The translations under genes were made by a program, and so were the position numbers. The notes below the pieces were generated by a model. It was given only the letters and a program-made list of their open reading frames with translations, was not told the DNA's origin and ran no database searches. DNA of 64,000 nucleotides from Gorsachius magnificus (Eukaryota; Chordata; Aves; Pelecaniformes; Ardeidae), in contig CM067083.1 of the NCBI GenBank assembly GCA_034008185.1, positions 124,452,337-124,516,336 of the forward strand, in the 5' to 3' direction. Positions 25,119 through 37,560 of this stretch are shown one piece after another. Positions within the stretch are counted from its first letter, which is position 1. Each line of letters starts with the position of its first letter.

Positions 25119-25504
25119 GTGAGTATGGCTTAAAATAAGTGGGAGTTTCTAGCATGTTCCAGCTTTTTTATCTAACGCTGCTTCTCTTTCTTAGCTCAGC
25201 TATTAGTTGCAATCCAGGCCAGAATTGTTTCTTAAGGACAAATAATTTAAAATTCATTTTTGAAGGTGGAGGGTAAGAAAGATTTGTTGAACTACTTCAT
25301 CCAGAAAATTATATCCTTGCCTCATGAAAGACTGAGTCACTCGGGTCTCTCTGGAATATAGCACTTCCGATATTAACTAGGGCTCTTACTTTTTCCCAAG
25401 GTGGTTTTCTTTCCTTGGATTTAGAATAGTACATGATTCAAAGTTAAAAGCATACTATCGCAAAGGTAATTAATTGCAAAGTAGAGTGTATAGGTGTATT
25501 ATAT

Positions 25505-25600
25505 AGCATCTCTGTTCTTGGCTCAGTGCTATTCAATATCTTTATCAATGATGTGGAAGAAAATACAAAATTATTTCTAGAGAAATCGAAAAGAGAAACG
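25505..25600 (+). mobile_element. Ancient LINE reverse-transcriptase scrap
   Basis: The translation SVLGSVLFNIFINDVEENTK fits the CR1/L3 reverse-transcriptase block SILGPVLFNIFINDL. Nothing recognisable survives on either side. Confidence 0.6.
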
Positions 25601-26128
25601 AGCAAATGGTAAACAGAGTAGGGAATTAACCCTTAATCTGGTAGCGTGGTAGATTTTTTTTCTTTGTTTCTTTTTTTTTAAGTCGAAATCGGTTGTCTTT
25701 TTAAAATAGTGCAGAAATTGCAGTCACGATACAGGAATCACAGGTGTATTTCTGTGCAAGGTCAGACTTCCTGGCACTGAAAAGCTATCAGTGCGATGGG
25801 ATATATTGGTTAGAAGTACAGGCAGAAAGCAGCGGTTTATCTTGGTACGCTGCAGCCAGGCACCTGTAAAAGAAGCAATCGAAAATGCAGCTGTACAGTG
25901 CATGAAGGAAATTTTGAAAACTGCGGTAGGTACTTTTTGTAAGGGGTTTTGTGCGGTGTTCCTTGAGCTCTTCATAAACATAATGTCGTAGTATTCTGCA
26001 AATGCTGTATTCATGTGACAAAGTGGGAGGCTGGGACAAAGCTACACGCATAAAACAAGAGGTGAAGTCAGTGACGGAGCCCAAAGTTAACTCAAAATTC
26101 CTGCCCCAGACTCTCTTGCTCCTGGATG

Positions 26129-26232
26129 ATGTCCTGTGCACCCTGCTCTGGGTGACCCTGCTTTAGCAGGAGGGTTGGACTGGGTGATCTCCCGAGGTCC
26201 CTTCCAACCCCTGCCATTCTGTGATCCTGTGG
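26129..26232 (+). mobile_element. CR1 LINE 3' tail (GCAAGGGTTGGAAGGGACC subgroup)
   Basis: A sense tail of about 100 bp reads CTTTAGCAGGAGGGTTGG, then GGTCCCTTCCAACCCCTGCC and ATTCTGTGATCCTGTGG. It is the complement of the tails at 46442 and 57981. Confidence 0.85.
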
Positions 26233-26819
26233 ATTATTTTCTTACAATGCTGAAGGAGATAGAGGGTGGGCATCACATTAGCTGTGTTTTCATAGAATTA
26301 CTTGTGATGCAGAGTATGGCAAAACCCGAGTCCCTTAATCAATATCTCATGACGGTGCAGCCGTAGTTCTGGGTTCTTTATGGGCCTGTCATTACTGAAG
26401 TAATATTAGTCTGGAGAGAATTTGTGGTGGAAGAATCGCAATACTGACTAACAGATTTAAAGGGCTAACCTCGCGTAAGACCCAGCAAAGAAGAGACCGT
26501 AATCTGAGGTATTTGCAGCGTGTAAAACTGAAGAGGGAGGAATTATTTAAGGCAGAATTACAAGCTTCCATAGAAAGTATTTAGTGATTATTATTCTTTG
26601 CTGCTTATTCATGATAAATGGCTAAGGCTTTTCCGCTGTCGGATCTGGAGTTGCTCCTGTTTCACTGCAGGAGATTTAGGGAGTCTGTTTAAAAGGTATA
26701 ATTACAAGTGATGCTAAACCGCCTCCAGTTTCTGCAGGCCAGCGGGCTCCATTGCTCATTAGGGGAAGGGTAATGCCGTGCTGTATTTTGTCCATTTATT
26801 AATGGCAATTTTTTGCAGA

Positions 26820-27640
26820 AATAGAAGAGGCAGAAGGCAAAGCTTTCAGAAAGAGGAGACAAGAAAAGGCTGGAATTGTGAGAGGGGGGATTAAAAGAAA
26901 GCTGGGAAAATAGCTGAGCATAGAAAAGCAAGAGAAGGAGAAAACAGAGCAGAGAAGGTCAACTTGTTAGACTGTTTCTGCCAGAGAAGTCTCTTGGCTT
27001 TAGGAGCTGGGAAGACCAGTGTTGATGGTGGGCCAGCTCTGGGACACGGCAGGAAGGAATTTGCACGTTATGATGAGGAAGGATGAGAAAAGTGAGAGTA
27101 GGTGAGAATGAGGCACAAAGAGAATTAAGAAATTTTTCAGTTTCGAAAAGGAGGAGTTAAGATAAGATCCGAATTTTTTGCTGAAGGGCTGGAATTGGCA
27201 AAAAGGCTGGTTGGAGGGCCAGAAAGGAGAAATGCTAAGCAAGGGAAAAAGAAGATACAAGAAAAAGAAAACCAGGTGATACTTTAAGCGGGGGAATTCA
27301 AGAATACAGAGAGAGAGACGGGGTGAAGACCAGCTCAAGTGACAGCCCTGTTAATGAGTTCAGAAATTTGAAGCGGGACTCACAGATCAAATTAAGATTT
27401 GATGCCAGTGAACATACAGATGAGGAGTTGGAGGATGAGTAATCAGTGTGGAGGATGAAGCCCTCAAGAAGTAATGTGAATGCTGCAGAGCGAGGAAGAA
27501 AAATGGGAGTTGGAGAGGCGGGCTGGTGGGGAAGAGGTGATAGATCACATCAGCGTGGAGAAGATCTACACCTGTGTTGGTTTAAAGAGAAGGGAGTATG
27601 GGAAAGGAGAGAAGAAGGAATCAAAAATGCCCGTGTCAGA
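26820..27640. repeat. Purine-rich block on the + strand
   Basis: For roughly 800 bp the + strand is dominated by A and G (runs such as GAGAAGGAGAAAACAGAGCAG shortened by occasional pyrimidines), and the complementary strand is open in stretches as Leu/Pro/Ser/Phe-rich frames. It is not a simple tandem repeat and I do not recognise a transposon in it. Confidence 0.5.
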
Positions 27641-28271
27641 GAGGTGCACAGGGTCCCCACCGCGATCAGACCGCATGTGAAGAAGGACCTGTGCGAAGGC
27701 GGCAGCCGCAGAGTTGATGCCCAGCTAAGCGACCACGGCGCGTTTCAGAAGATGGAGCTGCAGGGAATGAGAGTGGAGAGGCTGCGGATCACTGCGACAT
27801 GTTTCGAGACGGAGTGGTAAACAAGAGGCAGCCATCCTCTTCCTTCTACCTTCTCCTCTGCATTTCTCATCCTATCTTAAATGCTTTATGGTTTATTTTT
27901 AAAAGATTGTTTGTCTTAAATAGGAGAAAATAGAGGGTAAAAACAACCCTCTGTTGGTTTTTTTTTCCAGAGCCTTGCACTGGTAAACATAATAGAAGTA
28001 TTCAGCAGACAGTAATTCCATCTTTCCCAGGGATTCAGCTAGATCGCACATTCTCTATTTCCTACCTTAACATTTTATATCCTGGTTTTGAGTTATTAAA
28101 CCAACTTATTTATATGTTTTGCTGTATAAATGTTAGGCTGTGGTGGTAAATATTTAGTCACTTCTACTACATAAAAATAATGTGAGAGCGAAGAGAGGAA
28201 CCAAGTGGAGAGCATCTGTTGTGTTCTTGCAACAGCACTAAGCTGTTCATGAGCAGCGGTAGTGCTCTTTT

Positions 28272-29190
28272 ATAGAATCATAGAATCACCTCGGTTGGAA
28301 AAGCCCTTTAAGATCATCGAGTCCAACCTTTAACCTAACCCTGCCATCCCACCACTAAACCCTGTCCCTCAGCACCTCATCTCTCCTTCTTTTAAAGACC
28401 TCCAGGGATGGGGACTCGACCACCTCCCTGGGCAGCCCATTCCAGAGCCTGACAACCCTCTCGGTGAAGAAGTTTTTCCTAATGTCCAGCCTAAACCTGC
28501 CCTGGCGCAGCTTCAAGCCATTCCCCCTCGTCCCATCACCCGTTACCAGGGAGCAGAGGCCAACCCCCCCCTCACTCCCCCCTCCTCTCAGGCAGTTGGA
28601 GAGGGCGATCAGGGCTCCCCTCAGCCTCCTCTGCTCCAGACTAAACACCCCCAGGTCCCTCAGCCGCTCCTCGTATGACTTGTGCTCCAGACCCCTCCCC
28701 AGCTTGGTTGCTTTCCTCTGGACCTGTTCCAGCAATGCAACAGCTTTCTTGGAGTGAGGGGCCCAAAACTGAACACAGGATTCGAGGTGCGGCCTCACCA
28801 GCACCGAGTACAGGGGCACGATCACTTCCCTGCTCCTGCTGGTCACACTATTCCTGATGCAGGCCAGGATGCCATTGGCCTTCTTGGCCACCTGGGCACC
28901 CTGCTGGCTCATATTCAGCCGGCTGTCAACCAGTACCCCCAGGTCTTTTTCCACCAGGCAGCTTTCCAGCCACTCTTCCCCAAGCCTGTAGCGCTGCCTG
29001 GGGTTGTTGTGACCAAAGTGCAGGACCCGGCACTTGGCCTTGTTGACCCTCACACAGTTGGCCTGGGCCCATGGCTCCAGCCTGTCCAGGTCCCTCTGCA
29101 GAGCCCTCCTCCCCCCAGCAGATCAACACTACCACCAAGTTTGGTGTCATCTGCAGATTTACTGAGGGCACACTCAATCCCCAGTGCAGC
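28272..29190 (-). mobile_element. CR1 LINE with 232-codon uninterrupted reverse-transcriptase C-terminus
   Basis: This antisense copy is about 920 bp long. The minus strand reads open from 29053 to 28355, beginning [17 protein letters not shown] and including [24 protein letters not shown] [44 protein letters not shown] and [20 protein letters not shown]. This is the reverse-transcriptase thumb and C-terminal region of CR1 ORF2. Upstream the frame is broken by a missing base near 29117, and the FADD catalytic motif reads SADD (near 29145-29160). Truncation at about 29190 leaves it dead. The tail carries TATAGAATCATAGAATCA. Confidence 0.95.
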
Positions 29191-30112
29191 ATTCCCCTAA
29201 TTCACAAACCCGTATAATCTTCCTGTAAGATACCTCTGACTTTTTGGGACAAAGACACCTACGCCTTATCAAGGATCCTTACAGATTTTGGCTTTTGCAG
29301 TTGTTCTAAATAAGCTTGGAGAAAATAACTTTATTTGTTGTGACCTCCTTTCTAGTCACGCGCTTTTTGGACCGGGGAAAGGTAGGACAGAAAGGAGCCA
29401 AAATGACTTTAGAAGGAGGTCTAAGCACCTTGCCTTCATTACCGGTTGATATATTAAACACAGGGGCTTCTCCTGGGAAGATAACAACTTGCTGGTTGTG
29501 CTGACTACGTACTAAAAATACTGGGTGCTTCTTCAAATTGAACAGGTAATTATGGCTTCAGGAGTAACGTTGCTTCTGTCCCTTATGACCTATTGATTTT
29601 AAAGTGTTTCCTGCTGCTTCCATCCAGCAGCAAGCATGCCCATCGGTTGCTCTTTTGCAAGCACATCTAGGTTTTCAAAGTCGTTTGTCTGTATAGCAAT
29701 TGTTTTCCTGGAGAGTTTATTAATAATTATTCAAAACTTTAATTTACTGATGAGAGTGAGTATATTAGATAGATCTTTCGTTATATGCATACATTCTTTT
29801 TTACAGAAAGTGCCAGGTGACTGCCTTTTTGCCTGCCTTCATCCTGAAGATGATTGCAGTTACTTATTTTAAACAGAGTGGATGTACTCGTTCTGTGTCC
29901 CAGTTTTGTTGTGCTTCTCCACTCCTTCCCCCGTCATGCCTCTTTTCTTCCTTTACTGTTGATTCTTTTTATAGCCTCAGAGGATTTCCTTTCAACTTCA
30001 GGTCTTTTTCACCCCATTCCACGTATGGGAAAATGCTGCAGGGAGGGAGTATGCTCTGCTTCCTCCCACCACCCATGTTGTTGTGCCAGGAGTGTCAGGT
30101 AGTGTACATGTG

Positions 30113-30128
30113 TACACACACACACACA
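30113..30128. repeat. Short CA microsatellite
   Basis: A run of eight CA units (ACACACAC) follows a GTACATGTGTAC palindrome-like stretch. Confidence 0.8.
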
Positions 30129-33100
30129 TGCTGCTACTCATTGTTGGGAAATGCAAGCATAACAGATAGGACCGATTTGCAGTGCCTCACGTAGCAGGTG
30201 GTCGGAGAAAATAATTAGAATAATAGCTAGAATAAATCAAGGACTCAGCAGGAATAATGGAATTGTTACCAGAGCAGACACCTCATTCTGTGGAACGTGA
30301 TAAACACTCAGCTTTGCTGTTGTAGCATGAGAGGGATGAGGTGACTCTAGGGGTAAATGGTTGGGAGGATTCATGAATCACATTTGCCAACAGGGCTACC
30401 AAGCAGAACTTAGGATTTAAGCAAAAACTTTAGGAGGCTAAAGAATTCCCAGGATGCTGTTACTAATTTCTCATTCTGTTGCTACAGAGCCACTGAGTGG
30501 CAATAGTATAATCAACAAACTGTATCTGCTCTAGTATAAATATTACAAAGCTCATAACATTGATTAATGGAGAAGGTATTGCTATGTTTGCCTTTCATTT
30601 TATTTTTATAGTCTTTGCCTAAACACGATTTACTGTTGCTGTTCCTCTTGGCCCTCCAGGAGGGATGGCTGTAAGCCCATCTCAAACAACTTTAAAGACC
30701 CTTCATAGGTGAAATAAATCTGGGGAGCAGAAGAAAGGAAAGGAAACGGGGAGGAGAGCCAGAAGATTAGAAGTTTCAAGTGTGGAAAATGTCAGGGGAA
30801 GCATCATAGCAAGTTGCTGGCAGAACCCTCCCTCTCTGAAGGCACGTGGGAGCTGGTGGATGCTGCCCAGAAACATCAGATGGGCCTAATGAGTTGCTGA
30901 GAAGCTCTTCTGCCTTGAAGGTCCTGTGGCCTCATTCTAAAGTCCATCTAAAGTCTCATATAAATAAAATGATGAGGGTAAAAGCATAGGCAGGACCATA
31001 GGTCAGTGCTGGAGACATGCATCAGGCTGAAGAGACTTTTGTTCAGCCCAGCAGAGCCATTCTTGCGTTCTTTAAATAAAATGCGATCATTGAATGATTT
31101 CAGTCTGGTGAAACTTCCCTTTCTTACAGTCATGTGTCAGGCTGGTTTGTTGGGATTTTTTTCTGAAGGAATTGCAAAATAAGCATTCCCCAGAAGTAGA
31201 CTAATTTTAGATGCATCTGCGATCCAAGTGTAAGTGATGCAGAGGGCTGCAGCCTCCTTGGGTGTGTTGGATGCCAGAGAGAAAAATGATGGTCGAGTAA
31301 AGCAGCAGGTAATACAAGTGCCCTTTCTCTTTGCCGTGTATTTGATGTTGTTGTAAAACTTTAAATACCACTGTATCACCTTTAGCTGTAAATGAGGAGA
31401 TAGTTTTCCTGAGGGCTCTCATTTTTATCAAGGAGATGAAATTCATAACAAAACTAATATATTGCACCTCTATCAGGAGCTTTTAATAACTGTAATAAAA
31501 GACCGTTAAGCTGCTGATCTACATTGATTTTTACTCTTTGGGGAAGACAGTTATCTGTGTTTTTAAATATAGTTCTGAAATGTTTAGTGGGGTAAATGAT
31601 TTTCCTTTCAATTCGTACTAAACATCTCATTGAAACACTGTTACTGGCAGGTAGCCAGCATTACCCCTGAAAATTTATCTTTGGTTGGTTTTTTTTTTTT
31701 TTTCATGGGCGCATTTACAGAAACACATTAGGTGGTATTTAATGATCAGTCCTTCAGTTACTAGAGCTTCTCTTGGAGTCTTAGTAAATGTTAGAGCTAA
31801 AAAGCTCTTCACTTTGGAAACAATTATAGTTTCATGAACTATGGCCAACGCCGTGGTGATTTTTGTTAATGAGAATCATGGTAGCAAGGAACAGGCTATT
31901 TTTAGAAACTATTTTCACAGATAATTGCACTCATATTTCTGCAGATAAAATATCTAGATAAAGCCCCAGTGTGTGCCCACTTCTGCAGATGGTCGAATTG
32001 TGTGCACAAAGCCTCCCTCTCTCTCTCCAGTGTTTGTATGGAAATAACTTTTATTTGCTCACTGGGTGTGTTTGCTGTGGTGCTGGGTATGTTTTCTGTA
32101 AAGCAGATCCGACTTCTCTCTGGATATGGGCAACGTAGGACAGAAGTAGACATTAAAGCTGCAGGCCTTGGTGTGACAATGTGCAGAAACAGAATAGCTG
32201 GGTCAGATGAACAGTACAGGTAAAACCGGTCCCTTCTCTTCTGCATCATTTGGGGATCTACGCATAACGTGGATAGGGTGTCACAATTTACACCGGAAAG
32301 TCCAAAGGATGGGGGTTCCAGTACCAGCATGGTCTTTGCTCCGTCGCATTGTAACTGCCTAGAAACAGTAATAGTGCTGTACCATTAGTATGGACATGAT
32401 AAATTGCAAGGCTGTGTGGAAAAACTGCATTTATTATGGGTCTTGGATTGCTTCCTTTGTCTTTCCGAATTAGTATTTTGTCCTCATACATGTTTTCCTC
32501 CAGCATGTCAGCCGTAAAAGTTACGATAATAACAAACGCTACCTTTAAAATAGCCTCCCATTCAGAAAAAGCTGCTGCTAAATACAAAGGTACAGTTGAG
32601 ACCCTTTTCCTACCTGAACTAAAAGATCATTTCTGCACTTAATCCCCAGACAACTGTGGGCTGCATAGGCTCATACAGTCGCCCTGTCTATTCAAGTGTC
32701 AGTTTTTCACGCCAGCATTCAGAAGTTGTTTTCTGGGGCTCTTTCACTAAGGCCCCTTGCTGCTGAAGTCGATAATGAGCATATGGCTGGGAACGTACAG
32801 CCAAACGGAAAGGAGCACAGGAAAAAAGGGATGAGTCTTGGGTAGAGAGTGCAAATTTGCCAGGCATTTAGGCAAGAGAGAGCATAATTCAATAAAACAC
32901 GTACTTGAGCACAAGTCATCATCAGCAACTGAATACTTGTCATGGGAGTGGATAAACCATGATGTCCAAATTATTTTTTGAGGACTTAGTTGTTGGTTTT
33001 GTGGTTCGTTTTGGTTTTAATTTATTTAATTAAAAAAGCATACTGGAAAAGCACAATGGTTTCACTGTGAACGTAAATGAGAGAAGCTCTTGCAGGGCTG

Positions 33101-33867
33101 AGTGGGATGGGAGAGAGCACATGGTTGTACTGATGCTCCTTATGGAAAGGAGAGGTCTGATGAAGGAGGACTAGTTTATCAAAAACATTCTAGAGTTGCT
33201 GGCCTCAGTGTTTTTTAGGGTAGAAGACATGCTTTACAGGGATCTGTGTTGCAAAAATTGTGTACATAAGACAATGAAAAATGCTATATTTCCCCTATTT
33301 AGCCCTAGGGGAAAGGTGACCCTTCCAGAAAGATAAAGACCAAAGTTCTGTGCTTGGTAAAAGTGAAGGTGAAACTTCACAGCAAATTGATTAAGGTATT
33401 CTCATGGGCTTCTCCAAAACTGCGTAATAAATGGAGACTCACTTGGAGCACCTGCAAGACTAAGCAGATGGGACTGCTCGGTGCAGTGAGCACAATCTGG
33501 AGAGATCCGTCTTGGTGTTTGGATAGATACTGTGTTCAGGAGTCAAACCCACGCTCCAAGGTCATGCTGCTGATGCCTAAGGCCTCTTCCAAATGTTAAA
33601 TGTCTCGTCGTATTATTGAGTTGTATTGTAGCAGTGCTGGCGACTGTCGTAGGCTAGGATCTCCTTGTGGTAAGTTCTGTGCAAACTTGGAGAGAGCAAC
33701 TATCCAGAAGAGCATTAGACAGGAGGCAACCTGTAGATCCTGACAGTCCAGGGGTAAAAAGAGACCATGGGAGGGATGGGATGGGAGGCAGGCGTGTTCC
33801 CTCCTCACCTGGCAGCAACGCTTTCCTATACCATGGAGAGAATTAGGGTATTAGCTGAGGTGCACTT

Positions 33868-34055
33868 GTCAAGCACTGGAAGGGGCTGTCCAGGGAAGGG
33901 GTCGAGTCCCCAGCCCTGGGGGGATTTAAAAGCCGGACAGACGAGGTGCTTAGGGCCAGGGTTTAGTGGTGGGATGGCAGGGGCAGGGGAATGGTTGGGC
34001 TTCATGATCTTAAAGGGCTTTTCCAACCTAAACAATTCTATGATTCTGTGATTCT
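33868..34055 (+). mobile_element. CR1 LINE 3' end
   Basis: The sense copy begins GTCAAGCACTGGAAGGGGC, includes GGGATTTAAAAGCCGGACAG and TTTAGTGGTGGGATGG, and ends ATTCTATGATTCTGTGATTC. About 190 bp remain. Confidence 0.93.
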
Positions 34056-34541
34056 TTAGTCTTAGTAAATAACTCGCTGAAGACAGCTTCACATCTGTGG
34101 ATTAAACACTCCTGTAAATGAGTTTGTCTCCACCGTAATTGTTGCTTTGCTCCCTGAGAGTGGTTTGTTCCTGGGTTTAATGTGATAATGTGTTCCTACT
34201 GAAGCTGAAGCTTATGAGGACTCACTTGTGATAGACACTGCTGGAAGAGTTCCCTTTGGCATGTGGATTTGGGGTTTTTGAGGCTGTTGGGGAAGGAAGG
34301 AGGCATAACAGCTTTCTGCACCTTGAAGGGGTGAATTAAAGGTCCTTTACGCTCTTCACTCCGAACATTAGCGGGCAAATCCACTGTCTTATTTCACATT
34401 CAAAGTCTACAATGAGGCATTATAGAACATCCTAAAGTAAGCATATGGATTAGTCTGTTAAGTAGCAACCAAAACCATGCATTTTTTTGTTCATTTGCAC
34501 TGTTGTAATAGTTCAGTAAGGCATATCAAGGTCTGCAGTGA

Positions 34542-34737
34542 TCATAGAATCCTAGAATGTTTTGGGTTGGAAGGGACCCCCAGAGCCCACCCAGCCCAAC
34601 CCCCCTGCAGGAGCAGGGACACCTTGAACCAGATCAGGTTGCTCACAGCCCCGGCCAACCTGGCCTGGAATGTTCCCAGGGATGGGGCCTCCACCACCTC
34701 TCGGGGCAACCCCTGCCAGGGTTTCACCACCCTCGTG
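34542..34737 (-). mobile_element. CR1 LINE 3' end, GTTTTGGGTTGGAAGGGACC subgroup
   Basis: The antisense copy starts TCATAGAATCCTAGAATG and runs to GGGTTTCACCACCCTCGTG. Over about 190 bp it differs from the 13004 copy at only a few sites, so both belong to one young subgroup. Confidence 0.93.
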
Positions 34738-35783
34738 CTGCTGATAAACTTCTCTGGTATTTTGAGCGTCTTCCTTAAGGAATTTAAAGACTAGCAAAAT
34801 GAATATGGAAAATTAATATGAAACAAACTTTTCTGTTTCACCTACCATGCATTAGTGTGCTACAATCTCTGATGTGCTGGCTTTCTGCACACTAATATGT
34901 ACTGGGATCAGAGAGATTTGCAAGCAGACGGACTAAAAATAGGTGCCGGTCATCGTCACAGAACTGACCCTCTTACGGCAGAAATGTTGGGGTTCATGTC
35001 ACTGTTTTCTTGGCTTAGTAGTTTCCATAATGATATTTATGTGGTGAAATTTGACAGCTTGGACGTGTCAGGAATTGAAAGGATTTTCTGATGTAGCTGT
35101 CAATAGTGAGGAAAGTTACAACAATTAACTGGAAAACGGTCTTTCCTCCCTTGAGTGCAGAATGCTTTACAGGTGCTCTCAGAAGAGCTGGAAATTCGGA
35201 TCATCTTCTTTAGAAACTTTCTGCCCCGTGGTCGTGTCTGCACTCATGACAAAATCTCCTACAGATATTAAGCAGAAGTGACTTGATTTATTTCTGCTTT
35301 AAGTCCACCTTAGAATCAATTTTACAGATTCACAATAGCATATATAGAGCAACATAGGAGATTCAGAGGAGGCTAATTAAAAATGTTGCTGTGTTGTACT
35401 GTGTTTGTATCAGACATCACTGATTCAGCAAGAGGATTTACTAATTGCACTGTAAGGTCACTCCCCCAAAAGACATTTGATGGACAGAAAGTCTTGCTCT
35501 TTGAGGACAGATGACACCTGATGGACCTCAGAAACAGTGCTCTATTTGGCACAAGTAATTTCAACATACTGTCTCTATATAAACCCAAGGCAGCTTTGGA
35601 AATTCCCCAAGTTATATTAGAAAAATGTTTCAACTGTATTTTAATTCTATGTATTTAAAGTAAGTGTCAGGTAAAGATACCTTGAAGAGTGGGTGTGCAC
35701 ACAGTCTGCAGAACAGCAAGCTCCAGCTTGCCGGAGGTGAAATGCTAGAGTTTGGTTCTCTTTCATAGAGGGCTGATCTGCCT

Positions 35784-36700
35784 TATAGAATCATAGAATC
35801 CCAGGTTGAAAGGGACCTCAAGGATCATCTGGTCCAACCCTTCTGGGCAAGAGCACAGTCCAGACAAGATGGCCCAGCACCCTGTCCAGCTGAGCCTTGA
35901 AATTGTCCAGTGTGGCGGCGTCAACCACATCCCTGGGGAGATTATTCCAATGGGTGACTGTTCTCATGGGGAAAAATTTCCCTCTCCTGTCCAGTGGGAA
36001 TCTCCCCAAGAGCAACTTGTGTCCATGCCCTCTTGTCCTCTCCATGGGACTCCTTGTGACAAGGGAGTCTCCATCTTCCTTGTGGCCACCCTTTAAGTAC
36101 TGGTACGTGGGGATGAGATCCCCTCTGAGCCTCCTTTGCTCCAGGCTGGACAAACCCAGCTCTCTCAGCCCATCCCCATACGGCTGAGAGAGACTTCACA
36201 GGCCTTGGATCACCTTGGTGGCCCTGCTCTGGACCCCTCCAGCCTGCCCACAGCTTTTTTGTTCAGCGAGGACCAGAACTGGGCACAGGATTCCAGGTGG
36301 GGCCTGACCAGCGCTCAGCAGTGTGGGATGATGGCTTCTTTAACTCTGCTGGTGATGCCCTTGTTGATGCCCCCCAGCACACTGTTGGCCACCTTGGCCG
36401 CAGCAGCACCCTGCTCACTCCTATCGAGCTTGCTGGCCACCAGGACCCCCAGGTCCCTTCCCACAGAGCTGTTCCCCAGCTGGGAGGATCCCAGTCTGTG
36501 CTGCGCTCCTGCATTGTGTTTTCCCAGGTATAAGACCTTATACTTATCCATGTTGAACTTCCTAAGGTTCTTGCTAGCCCACTCTTCCAGCCTATCCAGA
36601 TCTTCCTGCAGGGCGGCTCTCCCTTTCGGAGTGTCCACTTCCCCACTCAATTTAGTATCACCTGCAAACTTCATCAGGCTACACTTGACCCCATCATCAC
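35784..36700 (-). mobile_element. CR1 LINE, about 920 bp, second subfamily, degenerate catalytic motif
   Basis: The antisense copy starts TATAGAATCATAGAATCCC and then CAGGTTGAAAGGGACCTC, a different 3' tail from the neighbouring copies. Minus-strand translation gives KFAGDTKLSGEVDTPKGRA, LDRLEEWASKNLRKFNMDK and GRDLGVLVASKLDRSEQG in one frame and then [19 protein letters not shown] and FFPMRTVTHWNNLPRDVVD in another, so it is frameshifted. The reverse-transcriptase FADD box reads FAGD (complement of 36658-36669), a single transition. The + strand also has a 236-codon frame here, which is only the antisense of the CR1. Confidence 0.94.
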
Positions 36701-37129
36701 TGAATGGTCTTCCTGCATTCATGTTCACGTGTGCTCTGCTGGTTTTGCACGCAATGTGCATACGATCGCGCTATGTAACATTATGCGCAGTCACAACACG
36801 CATGACAGTAAATATTATTTTTCACCATTTTCTCACTGAGTGGTAAACTTGATCTAAAACCATCTCATTTATCACGGGTCAGAGTCTGCAAACAGATGGT
36901 GTGCAGAGCAGCTAACAAGTAGTATCTTACTATGTTCTGGTAACTTAATAGGAAGTCTAAGGTCACATAATTGAAAGATATTGATGTTAAGTGACTTATA
37001 AATGACCATCTCTCAGCTTGCTGTTGGCACCGCATTTCCCCGCTTCCCAGGTGACAACTGGTGCTTGGCGATGTGTGTGTTCCCAGGCTGCTCCAAAAGG
37101 CAAGTAAAAGGGCACAATTTAGTCTCTAC

Positions 37130-37560
37130 TTCTCGGTCAGTAGGCCTTTGTCAGGATCAGTGAATAAAGATCCTATCGTTACATTTTAATTAGACGAGCA
37201 TTTACAAGAAAGAGGGGAAAATGCAAATTTCTAATTAAACCGGAGCCACATTTTTAAGCCACAAGTTTCTATTAATGCTTATAATTAAACTACTAAGTGA
37301 TTGTTCGTTCCCTGTAGAGTTGGAAGTGTCATTCAGCGCGGTAGCTTTCAAGTGCTGCCAGTATTCATAGTTATAAATAATACAGCTGATGGAGATAAGG
37401 AATGCTGTAATATGGAGATAATGTTCATCTTAATGTAGTCGGACATTAATTTAATCATCTGTTTAATGCAGGGGCTATAGTAAAGGAACCAATTCAGGAA
37501 TCAGGTTGAGCAGCACTTGATTGCTAGTGGACAGTCATTAAAAAACAGATTTTGGTGACC
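37130..37560. promoter_or_regulatory. Candidate conserved noncoding block (AT-rich, homeodomain/octamer motifs)
   Basis: No repeat or reading frame is visible. Motifs include ATGCAAAT next to CTAATTAAA (37219-37238), TTTTAATTAGA, ATAATTAAAC and CATTAATTTAATCA. The complexity is high and the block lies in a repeat-free part of the intron. A regulatory role is inference only. Confidence 0.25.

Noticed and set aside
27446..27820. 124-codon plus-strand frame, Arg/Glu/Lys-rich
   Set aside because: It falls in the purine-rich block, whose composition removes most stop codons. There is no family signature.
28682..29200. 172-codon plus-strand open frame
   Set aside because: It is the antisense shadow of the CR1 reverse-transcriptase frame on the minus strand.
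36136..36846. 236-codon plus-strand open frame, the longest in the window
   Set aside because: It is the antisense of the CR1 copy at 35784-36700. The minus strand carries the reverse-transcriptase motifs.
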